NCBI GenBank assembly: GCA_034687125.1
Contig: JAQGBZ010000453.1
Span: forward strand, 1-46,246
Direction of reading: 5' to 3'
DNA from: Neelides folsomi
Taxonomy: Eukaryota; Arthropoda; Collembola; Neelipleona; Neelidae
Length of the DNA stretch: 46,246 bases
Positions 23,827 through 36,300 of the stretch are shown in pieces. A model generated the notes under the pieces. It was not told the origin of the DNA and made no database searches. It was given only the letters and a program-made list of their open reading frames with translations. Numbering within the stretch: position 1 is the first letter of the stretch; each line of letters starts with the position of its first letter. A program made the translations under genes and the position numbers.

Positions 23827-26800
23827 ATGTCCCACTCTCATTATAATATTTTATGGGCCGAAGCTCAAAACGAATTTCGAAAGCTCCTCCACCAAGAACA
23901 AAACGCTGAATTATTAGAACTCGATAATGTCAACCAAGAGGAAGAAACTCCCGAGAAGAAAGAAGAAGGAGAGGAAGAAGTGAAGCCAAAACCCAAAACT
24001 CCATTTTTCGAATCCGTCGCTACTCTTTACATAAAGTACGTCTCAGTATTTGAGAAACTCGACGAAGTTTACGATATGATGGTCCATCCACAAAAGCGCC
24101 CACTGCTTCGCCGTCTCCTTGACCTCATCATTGGAAGAATCCTCGAACTCAAAGTTGTCCTGGTCTCGACCGAACAATCAGAATTTCATTATTTTGACGG
24201 CTTCCCATCACTTTACGATGTGGATATGGGAATTCCGAAATATTTTGCAGTGGCTGGACAAGAAGCTTCAAAACGAGCCATGTGGGTGGCGGATTTGGCC
24301 GAAGAAAGAAGAAGAGACGAAGAAGAAGCCGCAGAGTTGGCGAGAATGGCGGAACGAGAAGCGGCGGGTTTCGCTCGTGCGAGATTTCTTCCGAATGTTG
24401 ACATGTCTGGGGCAATTTTAATTGTCCAAACTATGGAAAGAGCAAGACAGGGAAGAAGCCGATTCAATCTTGCTAAAATCATTGCAGAAGCTCATAAGAT
24501 TGAGAAAGCTAAAGGGAAATGGGCAACTAGGAATTTTATGAATTTGGATAAAGCCGTTGTTATTATTCAAGTAACATTTAATTAAAAAAATTTAGTATTT
24601 ATTTATTAGATTATTCCCATTTGTTAGTGTTTAAATATTTTTATTTAGAAAGCAATCAAAGGATTTCTTGTCCGCCAACGAGTGAATCGAATGCGGGAAC
24701 GAGAATTGGAATTTCTTGGGCTTATTCGACCTAAAAAGGACAATTGCGGTCCGATGCAACGAATCTTCACACAAAAAGAAATATTTGAATCCAAAATTGT
24801 AAATTATCGGACAGAACGGAGGAAAATTCAAAAGAGAAACGAGGAAGAATATGAAAGAGCCAAAGATCTCACAGAATCTCGTCTGAGGCTTTTGGAGACG
24901 CCGGGGATGAGCGAACGAATGAAGTTCCAACTCCGCGACTGGATGTTGCAAATTAAAGAGAAAACGGGGACTTTACCCGACTTGCCAAAAAAAGACATGG
25001 GAGGATCGCGGCTCATCTTCTGCCCTGAATCCCTCCCTAAGGAAATTCAAGATCGGGTGAGAGAGGCAGAGAGCAAAGAACGATACAAAAGCCCCAAGAA
25101 GGACAAAAAGGAGAAGAAGGAGAAAACGAAGAAAGAGAAGAAAACAATTGGAGACTCGGAATTGCCAATTCCAGCAAAACTCGAAGAAATGGTCAATTTC
25201 AATAAAGAATATAATCAAAAATGGAGAGGGAAAGACGAGCGCCATAATTCCAACCAAACGTTTGATCAAGAAATGATTAATGAAGAGAAACGGAGATTGG
25301 TTGGGGAAGAAGTTCGAGATCAGGTAAAATTCAAAATTAATTAACGCAGTTTATAAAATGAATAATTTTTAACGAGCACTAAATTTAAATTTTAAATTAT
25401 AATTACAGGTTGACGAAATGATGCGAAGTGAACTTGATCATTTGAAACAAGTCCTCGAAGGTAAAAAGAAGAAAAAGGGTAAAAAGGGCAAGAAGGGAAA
25501 AAGAGGTAAAGGAAAGAAGGGAAAAAAGAGCAAGAAAAAATTTAAAGATTTAACTCCCGATCGGACACTTGAGTCGCTTTACGGTGAATTATTTCTTCAA
25601 GGAATAATAAGTCAATTCCCATCAGTTCGACTTCATCATCTTGTGGGAGATCCGAGTCTCATCAATGGGACATTAAGGAGAGTTCACGGTCCTGAACTTC
25701 AAGAAGAAAAGTCGAGTTATCCGGGAACGGGAAATCCACTTCCGACATTCGGAGATGTCAAGAGGGCCGTGAGAGATATTTGCATTTTACCTCTTGGGTC
25801 TCTCACAGTAAGAGAATTGGCTCCATATCCCAAATCTGTCCTATTGGCTGGACCGCGCGGATCGGGAAAGAAATCTCTTGTTTATGCAATTGCTACAGAA
25901 GTTGGAGCGACGCTGTTTGATCTTTCTGCTACTAATATTGCGGGTGTATTTAAAATTTAATATCTAATTAGTTTGATAATAATAATTTGAATAATTTCAT
26001 ATACTTAAACTATGTAATTATTATTATTTTATTAATATCGTAATTGCATTTAATTTTGGTATTGGTATTTTAAAAGTAAGGTCTTTATATTTTTTATATT
26101 AATTTTCTAGGGAAATACCCAGGAAAGCCCGGGCTTAACATGCTTGTTCACCTAATCAATAAAGTCAGTCGTCTCTGTCAGCCCTCAATCGTCTTAATGG
26201 ATGAAGTTGAGAAAATGTACGCGAAAAAAGTTCCCAAGACTGACAAATCGGATCCTAAAAGGCTCAAGAAGCAAATTGGAAGGTTTCTTAAGCTCATTGG
26301 CCCCGAAGATCAAATTCTTCTCATTGGTTTAACAAGTGAACCATGGATTGCTCCGATTAAAGTAAATACAATTAAATGCAAACTTAATTACAGTAAACAC
26401 TAATTACTAACAATTTTATCAACACACAATTTATATTAACTTGAGTAGAAATAAGAATCTGTAAATAAGTAAGTTATATATTGTTGTTATTAGCCAATGA
26501 AAAAAGATTTCAATCGGATTATTTATATTCCAAAACCTGATTACGGCACAAGAATGAAATTCTGGCAACATATTTTGTACGATGTGGACGATCTTCATCC
26601 CAATGTTGACTTTTCAATTCTGGCCAAACTGTCTGACGGATGGACGATTGGAGATATTCGAGAGAGCGTGGAAAGGGCCGTGGACAAACAACTCAAATCG
26701 ATTGAGGACCAAAGAGTAATTGAAGAGAAAAGAAGACCACCAGGCGACGAAGACACAAATGAACGGCAAGAGTTGAAAAAGTATTTTTCAGCCAAAAGGA

Positions 26801-26988
26801 AAAAGCTCCGATTGGAAAACTTTCTCGAGGAGCTGTCTGGAAACGACCCAATATTTGCTGAACAAGAAAAGACCTGGAACACTTGGTATTTTAAAACTCC
26901 AATGCAAAGGGCGAGGATGAAAACCACCGGAGGATCCCCAACACATGAAGGACCAGCAAAATCAAAGAAAGGGAAGAAAAAGAAATAA
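23827..26988 (+). CDS. IQCA1: IQ and AAA domain-containing protein, dynein regulatory complex subunit 11
   Basis: Five exons (23827-24570, 24649-25323, 25409-25943, 26111-26361, 26494-26988) splice with consistent phase into 899 residues, close to the roughly 820 of vertebrate IQCA1. The family is a subunit of the nexin-dynein regulatory complex on axonemal doublets. An IQ motif (IIQKAIKGFLVR, about residues 247-258) is cut by intron 1. Two lysine-rich tracts follow (about 396-412 and 492-519). The AAA domain has Walker A GPRGSGKKS (621-629), the family signature SATNIAGKYPGKPGL, and Walker B IVLMDE (Asp-Glu at 682-683). The C-terminal part contains the family-typical IPKPDYGTR and TWNTWYFKTP motifs and ends in a basic tail. 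It is head-to-head with a serpin-like gene and 354 bp upstream of a dynein heavy chain on the same strand. Identification is confident; ATPase activity is inferred. Confidence 0.95.
24564..24681 (+). other. IQCA1: DRC11 IQ motif interrupted by intron 1
   Basis: Exon 1 ends after the Ile-Gln of the IQ motif and exon 2 begins KAIKGFLVRQR, completing IQxxxKGxxxR. Lysine replaces the usual arginine at the RG position. The motif normally binds calmodulin-type EF-hand proteins. The phase-0 intron between them is 78 bp (24571-24648). Confidence 0.85.
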
Positions 26989-27342
26989 AATTTTAACTTT
27001 ACAATTTTTAATTATTTAAATTCACTAAATGAGAAAGACTTATTTTAAACTAATAAACTCACTGACAATGAATGTATAAGTTTATTTATTAAAAAATAAC
27101 TAATTTACATAATGCACTTTACCATTGGTAGCTGCCAGAATGAATACACCGTGCAAACCATGATGCTGATGAAGCATAGCACATATTATTGATTTAATTT
27201 TACTCATGTTTGAATTGATAATCAAATAAACGATTGATTAAACATTCCTCTCAATATTTTATAACAAATCACAAAATTTGTTTAAATTGTGTTAGCTAAT
27301 TTAATTTTTCATGAATAGAAATTAATTTAATTGACTATAAAG
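26989..27342 (+). other. Spacer between DRC11 and the dynein heavy chain, with poly(A) signal
   Basis: 354 bp. A canonical AATAAA at 27052-27057 lies about 65 bases after the DRC11 stop and is followed by a GT/T-rich stretch. The rest holds the dynein 5' flank. No strong TATA element is evident; AATATTTTATAAC near 27255 is the best AT-rich candidate. A less AT-rich segment at about 27110-27185 has no clear role. Confidence 0.6.
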
Positions 27343-30300
27343 ATGGATAAAATTTGTTGTAAGAAGGAAATTAATAAAATAGAAAAATACTTTAATAAAT
27401 ACTTGGAAATTGGTGCAATGATTGAAATAATTCGTTTAATATCTCAGAATGATCAAGACCAATCTTTTCCATTTAAGAGGTGTAACGAAAATGGAAAATT
27501 TTATATCCACAGGTTTGTTTTTAAATCAAATATGAAATAAAAATATTTACTTTTTATAACGTATATATATTTAACGTTTTTCATATTTATTATTTAAGGC
27601 TTATAAACAAAGTTGGAAATTCAAAATCTAAACCATATTATACAATCAGCAGAAATGGAATTTTGTATTATTCTTCTTTAAAACCAACTCCAAAATTTAT
27701 TGCAATAAACCGTTTTGAAAATGAATTGATATCATTTCAAAAGATTTCAAAGGTTCGCTAAAATAATTAAAATATAAATATTATCAAACTATCAATATTC
27801 ATAATAATTTAATTTTCAAACTCGGAATTTAGTATAAAAAATTCTCTTTCAGATTCCCTTCTTTTTAAAATTCTCCTTACATAAATATTTTAAAAACTGG
27901 AAAAATGTAATCAAACGGAAAAAAATCGCGAATGCATTATCTGTACTTTCTACAAGTCTACATTTCTCACAACCTCATTTATCAGCAATACTCTTTCAAA
28001 TTGTCAAGATGTGTAATAAAGTAAGATTATTAATATTTACAGAATTATTCGTTTTCTAATGTTATTAAATTAAAGTTAATCTCGAATTTTTTAGATTGCG
28101 GACATGACTATTTTGAATATTAATGAACAATTTTTTCATCCGCAATGCTTTTCGGCATTTATCGAAAATAGTGTTGAGCATTCGGAAAAAGTTGTTCAAA
28201 AATTGAGAAATTTTGAAGATTTGGTTATTGAAATGATTTCCACCTCTGTTAATAAAATTATAAAAGAAAACCAAATATCATATCAAAAAGATCATGAGGG
28301 TATTTTAAAAAAAGATTTGCAAATTATTTATTTTATATTAAATTGTTTCATTGATTTTCATTATTAAATACATAATATGTACATGAACAAGATGATGAGA
28401 CTAATGGCTTTGATGAAAGTATGGACAGTCAATCTCAAAGCAATAGCTATTTTGTATCAAAAATGAAATTCCGAATATCAAATCTTGTAGCAAAGTAAGA
28501 ACAGGATTTTTCTTATACCTAATTCGATATCATATCAAGTTACCTACTTTTTAACGTTTATTATTTTCATTAGTTTCATTCGAATTGTCGACTATAAAAT
28601 GTTTCATTCTTATTCACATCTCATCTTAAATTCCATCTATGGTTTGAAAACTGTATTTAATATGGAAGTAAGTAAAATACTCTCATTAAATTATCGTTAG
28701 TCATGCTGAAAGTGTCCACAGTTAAATTTAATTCAATAATAATAATTATAATTCAATATTTTTAATCAGGAAAAGCTTAAGAAAACATTCAAAATTGAAA
28801 TAAGTCGGAAAAATAATATGGAGATTACTCTCAATCTATCTGATAAAGAATTTGAGAAAGGACTTAAAGAGCTTATCAAATGTTGGAAAATTGGAATTTC
28901 TTCATTCATCCCTTTATCAATTAACTCCATATTTATTCCAATTACAACGTCAGTACCCTAAAGCATATTCTCATAAAATGATAAATAAATGTTTTCATAA
29001 AATTAGTATTAACATTTTAAAATATTTTCAGATCCTATTCCAAAGGATTTGGTGAACTAACAATGCAAAAGCCGTGTTTTCACCTATATCTCAATTCCTT
29101 CAATGATCAGATTGAAGATTCAATACAATCCATTGATAATTCATTTAATCAATCTATGGACTTATCAAGAACCATCATTGAAGAAGAAATGAAAATGCAT
29201 TTCAATATTTTACATAATGAAATTGACGAGCCAATGAAAAGTTATTAATCAAGATTATTTATTTAATTAACTTATATTCCAAATAACATATTCAGTGTAT
29301 TGAATTTACATATGTTACATGTACTTACATGTACATGTATTATTAATTAATTTTTCAGCTTTTGAAGAACTCGAAGTTAAAATTAAAGAAGGGACAAATA
29401 AAGTGAAAGAAGTTTCTTCTCATTCTCATTTGAAGAGCATTGGAATATTGGAGCTTGACTTTTATTCAATTAAAGAAGAAACAAAAGAGAAAGTGATACA
29501 ATTTGTTAATCAACAATGTTTAAATTTCAAAAGGTAAACCTATTTAACAAGTTAAGTACAAATGATTTCATATTTCATATTTTATTCTACTTATTAATAA
29601 ATAATAAAAATTATTCAACTAACATCGGACGCCAGATTGAGAATTGAAAAAATCACTCAATTGGAAAAAGAAATTGAAAAACTTTGTTTATCTCTATCTG
29701 ATAAACCAATTAAAGTTATCGAATATGAACAATACATTAAACTTTTAAACTCTTTCGGTCAAATGGTGAATGAGACTAAAACGCCTCATATAAATTTAAA
29801 GAATATTTAAATAAATACATTTTTATAAAACTGATAAAATTTCCGTAAGCTTTCCTTTATTTTATCAATCAAGAAATTAAAAAAAAAATAATTACCTCAT
29901 ATGCTTGAATATTTCAGATAAATCAATGTAAAGTTAAAGTTAAAGACTTGGAACATGGAGATCAATTGACTGAAAAATATGAAATTGAAATTGAAAAAAT
30001 TGAAAATCAGAGATTTAATGAACTCAGAGCAAGGCTATCAATTCTTGAAAAAAGATTCAAAGAAGAGTATGAAAATATTTTTAATTTAATAAATCAGTTC
30101 AACATCTTATGCTTGCTTGAAAACGAAAGAATTATTGAAGAAATTGCTAAAATTTCAAATTTTTTGGAGGTTCGTATATTTAACAATTTACCGATATAAG
30201 AGATTTGGTTAATATATGAATTTGACAAAATTTATACTTTCATATTACTTTCATTTCAGAGTATTCAAAATTTTGATTATGAGTTGACAACAAAGGAAGA

Positions 30301-33300
30301 AGCGCAAATGGTTTCTGAAAAATGCCTTTCCTTTCAAAACCTCTTCATTAAGGATGAGGAATTGACCAAAACTTTACATGATTTCCAAATTCAATGCAAT
30401 GTAATTTTTTTATAATACTACATAATTAATCAATAATTGTCTTCATTATACAAATATATATATATAGGTATTTGTATACAAAAAAATCAAACTTACAATT
30501 TATGATTTTTAAAGCTCGAAAAAACAGAATTTGCAAAACCAGATCAAACGCTGATTTCAAACTTAAAATATTTTTTACGACTTTGGACTTCAATCTCAAC
30601 CCGGAAGACAAATCTTGAAACCTGGATGAACTCAAAGCTCATAGACTTGAAGAAAACTCAAATAATGGAGATAACTCAATCGCTTCATTCCGAATATGAG
30701 AATTTTTCGAATGGTGAAGTTAAGATTATTTCGACTCAAGAAGCTTTTAAAAATGATATGGATTTATTTGCAGAAAAGGTATTTAATTGTTTAAATATCG
30801 GCTGACAATTTAAAAATCATAATTAAGGTGTTGAAAAATTGAAAATTATCATTTAACTTTTTGTTTTAAGCTCCAATTGGTATTTCACTTAAAAAATCCA
30901 AATATGCTTTCAATTCATTGGAACGAGTTGGAAAAATGTACAAATATTGAATTGAGATCTTTAACTCTTAAAGAGATATTTGAAAATGGAATTGAACATT
31001 ATAAAGAAATGATTGACAACGTTTCTTGTAAAGCGTCCAAAGAAGCTGAATATCAGAACCAATTGAACAATGTAAATTCTAAATGATTCCAATTCTTAAT
31101 ATATATAATTCTAATTGTAATCTTTTTGAAACAGATAAAAAAGAAACTATTAAGTTTTAAATTAATGCGTTTAAAACGAAATGGAATTCCAATCTTGGAA
31201 GGATTTGAGGAAATTGAAGCATTAGTGGAAGATTCTCACATTCGTATTGCAAATATTTCTGACTCAGATTTTGAATTGAGCGAGGAATTTAAAAAGGAAT
31301 TACGACTGATGTTATGCAGATTAATTTTATTTGCCGAAACTCTTGTATGCAACAAAATAAAAAATTATTTAAAAAATTGTATTATATTTTATAAGTATAC
31401 AGGTAGTGTACAATGTACAATAAGTAAGAAAGCTTAAATGCAAACTTTATTTATAGTAATTGGACTAATAAAAATTGTTTGCAGAAAAACATGAAAACAT
31501 TTCAAGAACTGTGGTTCAAATTAAAAGGGGTATTCAATAAAATCTCGAAAAATGAATCCTTTGACATTAACTTTAAAAGATTTATTAAAGCTGACAAGTT
31601 TTGGAGGAGAATTTTAAAAGAACTGAAAAAGGTCTCATTTTGTTCAAAACTTTGTTCTAAGGCCTTAACAAATTAATATTTAAAAAAACATAAAAAATTT
31701 ATTTGTTATATTTAGGACTCTCTGATTAAAATAATGAAAATTAATGGAATTATTGAGACTTTCAAGAAATTTGAAGAAATTCTGATCGAATCACTTGAAT
31801 ATGTTAATGGTTTGATAATGCACAATAGGATTCTTTTCCCAAGATTTTACTTTTTATCAAACGAAGAGATTTTTGAAATACTAACTCAAAAGGTTATTAC
31901 ATAAATAACTTAATAATTTGTTCTAAAAAATTTCTAATTATCAGTCAATTACTAATAAAATTACTAACTTCAATAGAACCCAAGCTCAGATTTCCTCAGT
32001 GGCTTTCTCCCAAAATGCTTCGAAGGGATCAAAAATCTTAAAATGAGAAATGACTCGGGAATAATGAAAGTTCAATCTGTAGTGTCTAAATATGGATTAG
32101 AAAAAATGTCGTTGTCTGAAGTAATTCCTACATAAATAACTTTGATATTATTGAATAATACACAGTCTTAAAAATATTGATGAATCATTTTTCTTTAAAT
32201 TAAAGGAAGTCTTCACAAACACAAATATTTCTAAATGGCTGAAATTGTTAGAAGAAATTATGTTCCTCACATTAAATCAAAATACGAAATTATGTATAAC
32301 CCAATTTAATTCCGAAGGATCAATATTGGACGAACTTGAAAGATTCAATTTTCAGGTAATTTAATTAAACTACCACTTTTATTATTACTATAAATGCATA
32401 AAATTCTTAAAAAGATTTCCCCTTTTTTCAATCTAGTGCATTTACACAACTGTTGATGTCATCTTTACTAAAACTGTGACCGAAAATTTTAAATCGCAAT
32501 CGGAAATGACAAAATTACAAAAAATCTGCCAAAATGTAAAAACCAATATATCTTTTGAATAAATTTAAATTTGTGGTATTGCATTTCATATAAAAATATA
32601 GGGTATACTAAAATTTTATCTTTCACAGGCATTAGATCAACTCATTAAAGCTATAAGAATAGAAAGTCGTTTAAACATAAAAATGAAACTCAATCGCTTA
32701 ATCATCCAAAAAACAAGACATTTGACTATCTTAAATAACTTAATATTACACCAAGTTGGAAACGAGTAAGTAATTAAATTGGTAAATGAAAGCGATACAT
32801 TTACCTATACATTTTTCAAGAATTGAAAGTTACTTTAAATTATTGGCAGAATGGATTTCGAATGGCTGAAAGAATTAAAAACTGATTTTGAATCCGAAGG
32901 AAATGAATCGTTGATAGTTGCCAAAATGGGAATTGCCCACAAAGAATTTGGCTATGAATATTTGGGAATTTCTCCTCAATTTATTTCGACGCCAATGACT
33001 GATAAAATATACTTTTCCTATATGCATTCAATGAGATATTTTTTAGGTTAGTTGTTCATTAGATATTTTTATAATTTACATTCAGTTTAGGTTGAACTCT
33101 TGTTAGTTTTTTTAAAATCATTTTAATAACTCAATGAACTTTTTTTCGAAAAGGTGGAATCTTAATTGGCCCACCTGGCACCGGGAAAACTGAATGCATT
33201 CAAGCATTTGGACATTATCTTGGCTTTATGACTCTTATTGTGCATTGTGAAAATAATCTCAATTTTAATGTGAGCTCATTATTGAACATCACTAACTTAC

Positions 33301-36300
33301 ATTTTTTGATAACACAACTGCTTAAATAGATAAAAATTGTTAATCTAATGGTTTAAAATATTTATTTTGAATAGGAAATAAGCCAAATATTTCTCGGAGT
33401 AATGCAAACTGGAATTTTTTGTGTTCTCGATGAATTTCATCATTTACAAGAAAGAATTCAATACTGTTTGGCTCATGAGCTTACAAGAATAAGAGAAGCG
33501 AGGGACAAAGGTCTTTATCAGATCAGATTCAATTCAATGAAAGTCGAAATGAGAAATTCGTTCACAACATTTATTACATCAATTCCAAATGGATTTAAAG
33601 CAATTCCAACTGAATACAAAACCTTATTCAAAATATACTCATTTATTGAACCAGAAATTGGTACTAAAATTTAAAATCATTATTACAGCTGCTTTTTAAC
33701 TTCAGTTTTAATTAAAAATTTTTAGATCTTATTCTAATTGTGCTATTGAAATCATACGGATTTAAAAATTGCGAATATCTCACAACCAAACTTTTATTAT
33801 TAAAATCCGAGTGTTTGAACTTAATTGGAGAAAACTTCAAATTTGAGCTAAAAAGCTTAAAAAAAGTCTTTGAGGAAGCGACAGCTGAAAATGATTTGTG
33901 TGATGAAAGCGCTTTAATCAAATCTCTAAAGAAAGTTTACTTTCATCAAATTGAAATAAAAAATTGGAATCTATTTGAGGTTTCATCAATTTAATAAAAA
34001 AAATTTTAAAAAATCAAAAAATGAATCCATTAACATTTTAAAATGTAATATAAGTTTACAATTTAGACAATTTTAAACAACGTATTTCAACATAATGTGG
34101 AATTAAAAAACACAAAAGAATTGGAATTAATCGAATTAATAAACGTGGCCACAAAAAAGAAGCTTGGAATCAAAATACCCGAGATTGTCGAAAGTGCTTA
34201 CAAACTACACGAAGCAATGAAATTTAACAAAGGAATCATAATTGTTGGCCCTCCTGGATCTGGGAAAACAATGAGCTATGAAGTAATAAATATAAGAACT
34301 TTCCTTTGAATATGAATATTACGTGCAATTATTTTAATAAGTTATTATATGAAAACAATGAAGTTAATTTGCTAATTTAACTTTAATTTACAATTGTGAT
34401 TTTTGCAGATATTGAAAGACACATTGGCCAATAATGAAAATATGCCACAAATATTTGTATTGCATCCTAAAATAATGACATTTCAAGATATTTTTGGAAA
34501 TTACACTTCTTTAGAAAAAGATAAAGCAATTTTGCCCGCGATTGTTAAAACTGCAAAGCGAAAAGTTGAGAATTTCATTTTATTCTATTTTACATGATTG
34601 ATATAGGTATTGATAATTGAATGAATGAGATTGCCAACAAAAAAGTTGGGGCAAGTTGGCACTTTCGGACAGCCATCTGTATGAAAATTTTTTAACTTGT
34701 ATAGTTTCAAAGTTATACAGCAGATTGAGCTACTATAAAGTGCTATAATGCCCCAATTTTACAATTTCATGTTTTTAGCATAATTTATTGTGTAAATTGA
34801 TTTTAATTACAATATTTCACAATCTCAGAAAATACAATCTTGGATAATTGTTGATGAATTTGATAACTCAACATTTCAAATACTTTCGTCAGCGATAAAA
34901 GACAACTTTGTGGCTCTTCCCAATTTATCGAGGATCGAAATTCCTCGAGAAGCTAAATTCATTTATGAAATGGAAAATTTAGCAATTACGCATCCTGGAA
35001 ATATTACCGGGTAATTTTAATTATAATGATAACACTTTGAGCATATAACATGCTCACTTACATATACCTACATTTAGTTATTTATTTTAATAAATGTTTA
35101 TTATTTAGTTGGAACATACTTTATATTTCCTCACTAAAAGAAGAACATCTGAATTCGATATTTAGAGAAAAAATGTCAAAGCTCTTGTCTTCTTTTCATC
35201 TTCTTCAAGCGATGGGATTGTTCTCAACATTATTTCATGAAACTTACAAATTTGCTAAAAACGGTGGTTTCAACATCAATGAGCAAGTGAGAACTTATAA
35301 TTTCTATAAATAAAGGTTAATAAATTAATATTTTTCATAAACTTATTGACTCTTTAAGGCCATATTCACAATATTTGTCCATTTGTTGACATCAACACTG
35401 GAAGTTACACTTGAATCTGAAATCGACCTAAATTTCCTTTTCATTTTCTCGCTCTTTTGGTCACTAGCAAGTGGATTAAATATTGTAGAAAGAGAATCAT
35501 TAAATTTATTTATTTCATCAAAGACTACGGAACTACGAACCAATCTAAAGTATGCAATTTAATTTCTTAAATTGTATAATATAATAATCATTAACCCTAA
35601 TTATTTCATAGGAATATCGATTCGATTCATTTATTCATACTTTTGCAGATACGATTCAATTGAAATTCCACTTTATGAATCTTATTTTAATTGTGAAACA
35701 CAAACAGTTGAGCATTTGGAATCTGAAATAGAATTTTCTGGATTCGATAATTTTATTCCCAATAAAACTTATAAACGGCTAGCATCTTTTGTTCAATTAT
35801 TGAATAACAAACTTCCAATTCTAATTCACGGACCAATTGGTAAAATTTGAACAAATAACAATGATAATACCTTTGTAATAAATAATTCGCCAATTTACAA
35901 TTCCAGGCTCAGGCAAATCTTCACTTCTGTCCGGTATTTTGAATGAAACTGAAAATCCATCACTTTTAATAAACGTTTCTTGTGAACGCAATAGTCGCGA
36001 AATAGAGATGAAAGTTTTTGACAAACTTCTTCAAAAGAATATGAGAAAACGAAACAAAACAAGAAAACTTTGCGTGTTTCTTGATGACCTTCATTCTCCT
36101 TCTCAACAAACACCTTGTGGAGAGGAATTTCTCGAATTTATACGGTAAAATACAAAAAGTAATAATTTGTATGCTGCATTGAGGTGTCAAATTATTAAAA
36201 AAATTATTTTCAAAAGACTTTTAGTGAATCGAGAAGATGTTTATTATAATCGAACTGAAAAGAAATGGAGAAAAAAAGAAGAAATTTCTTGTATTTCTGC

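Noticed and set aside
24119..24482. Open frames in other phases and on the minus strand inside DRC11 exon 1
   Set aside because: They are shadows of the strongly supported DRC11 frame.
27110..27190. Short minus-strand frame in the DRC11-dynein spacer
   Set aside because: Only about 21 codons with no support; lies just after the DRC11 poly(A) signal.
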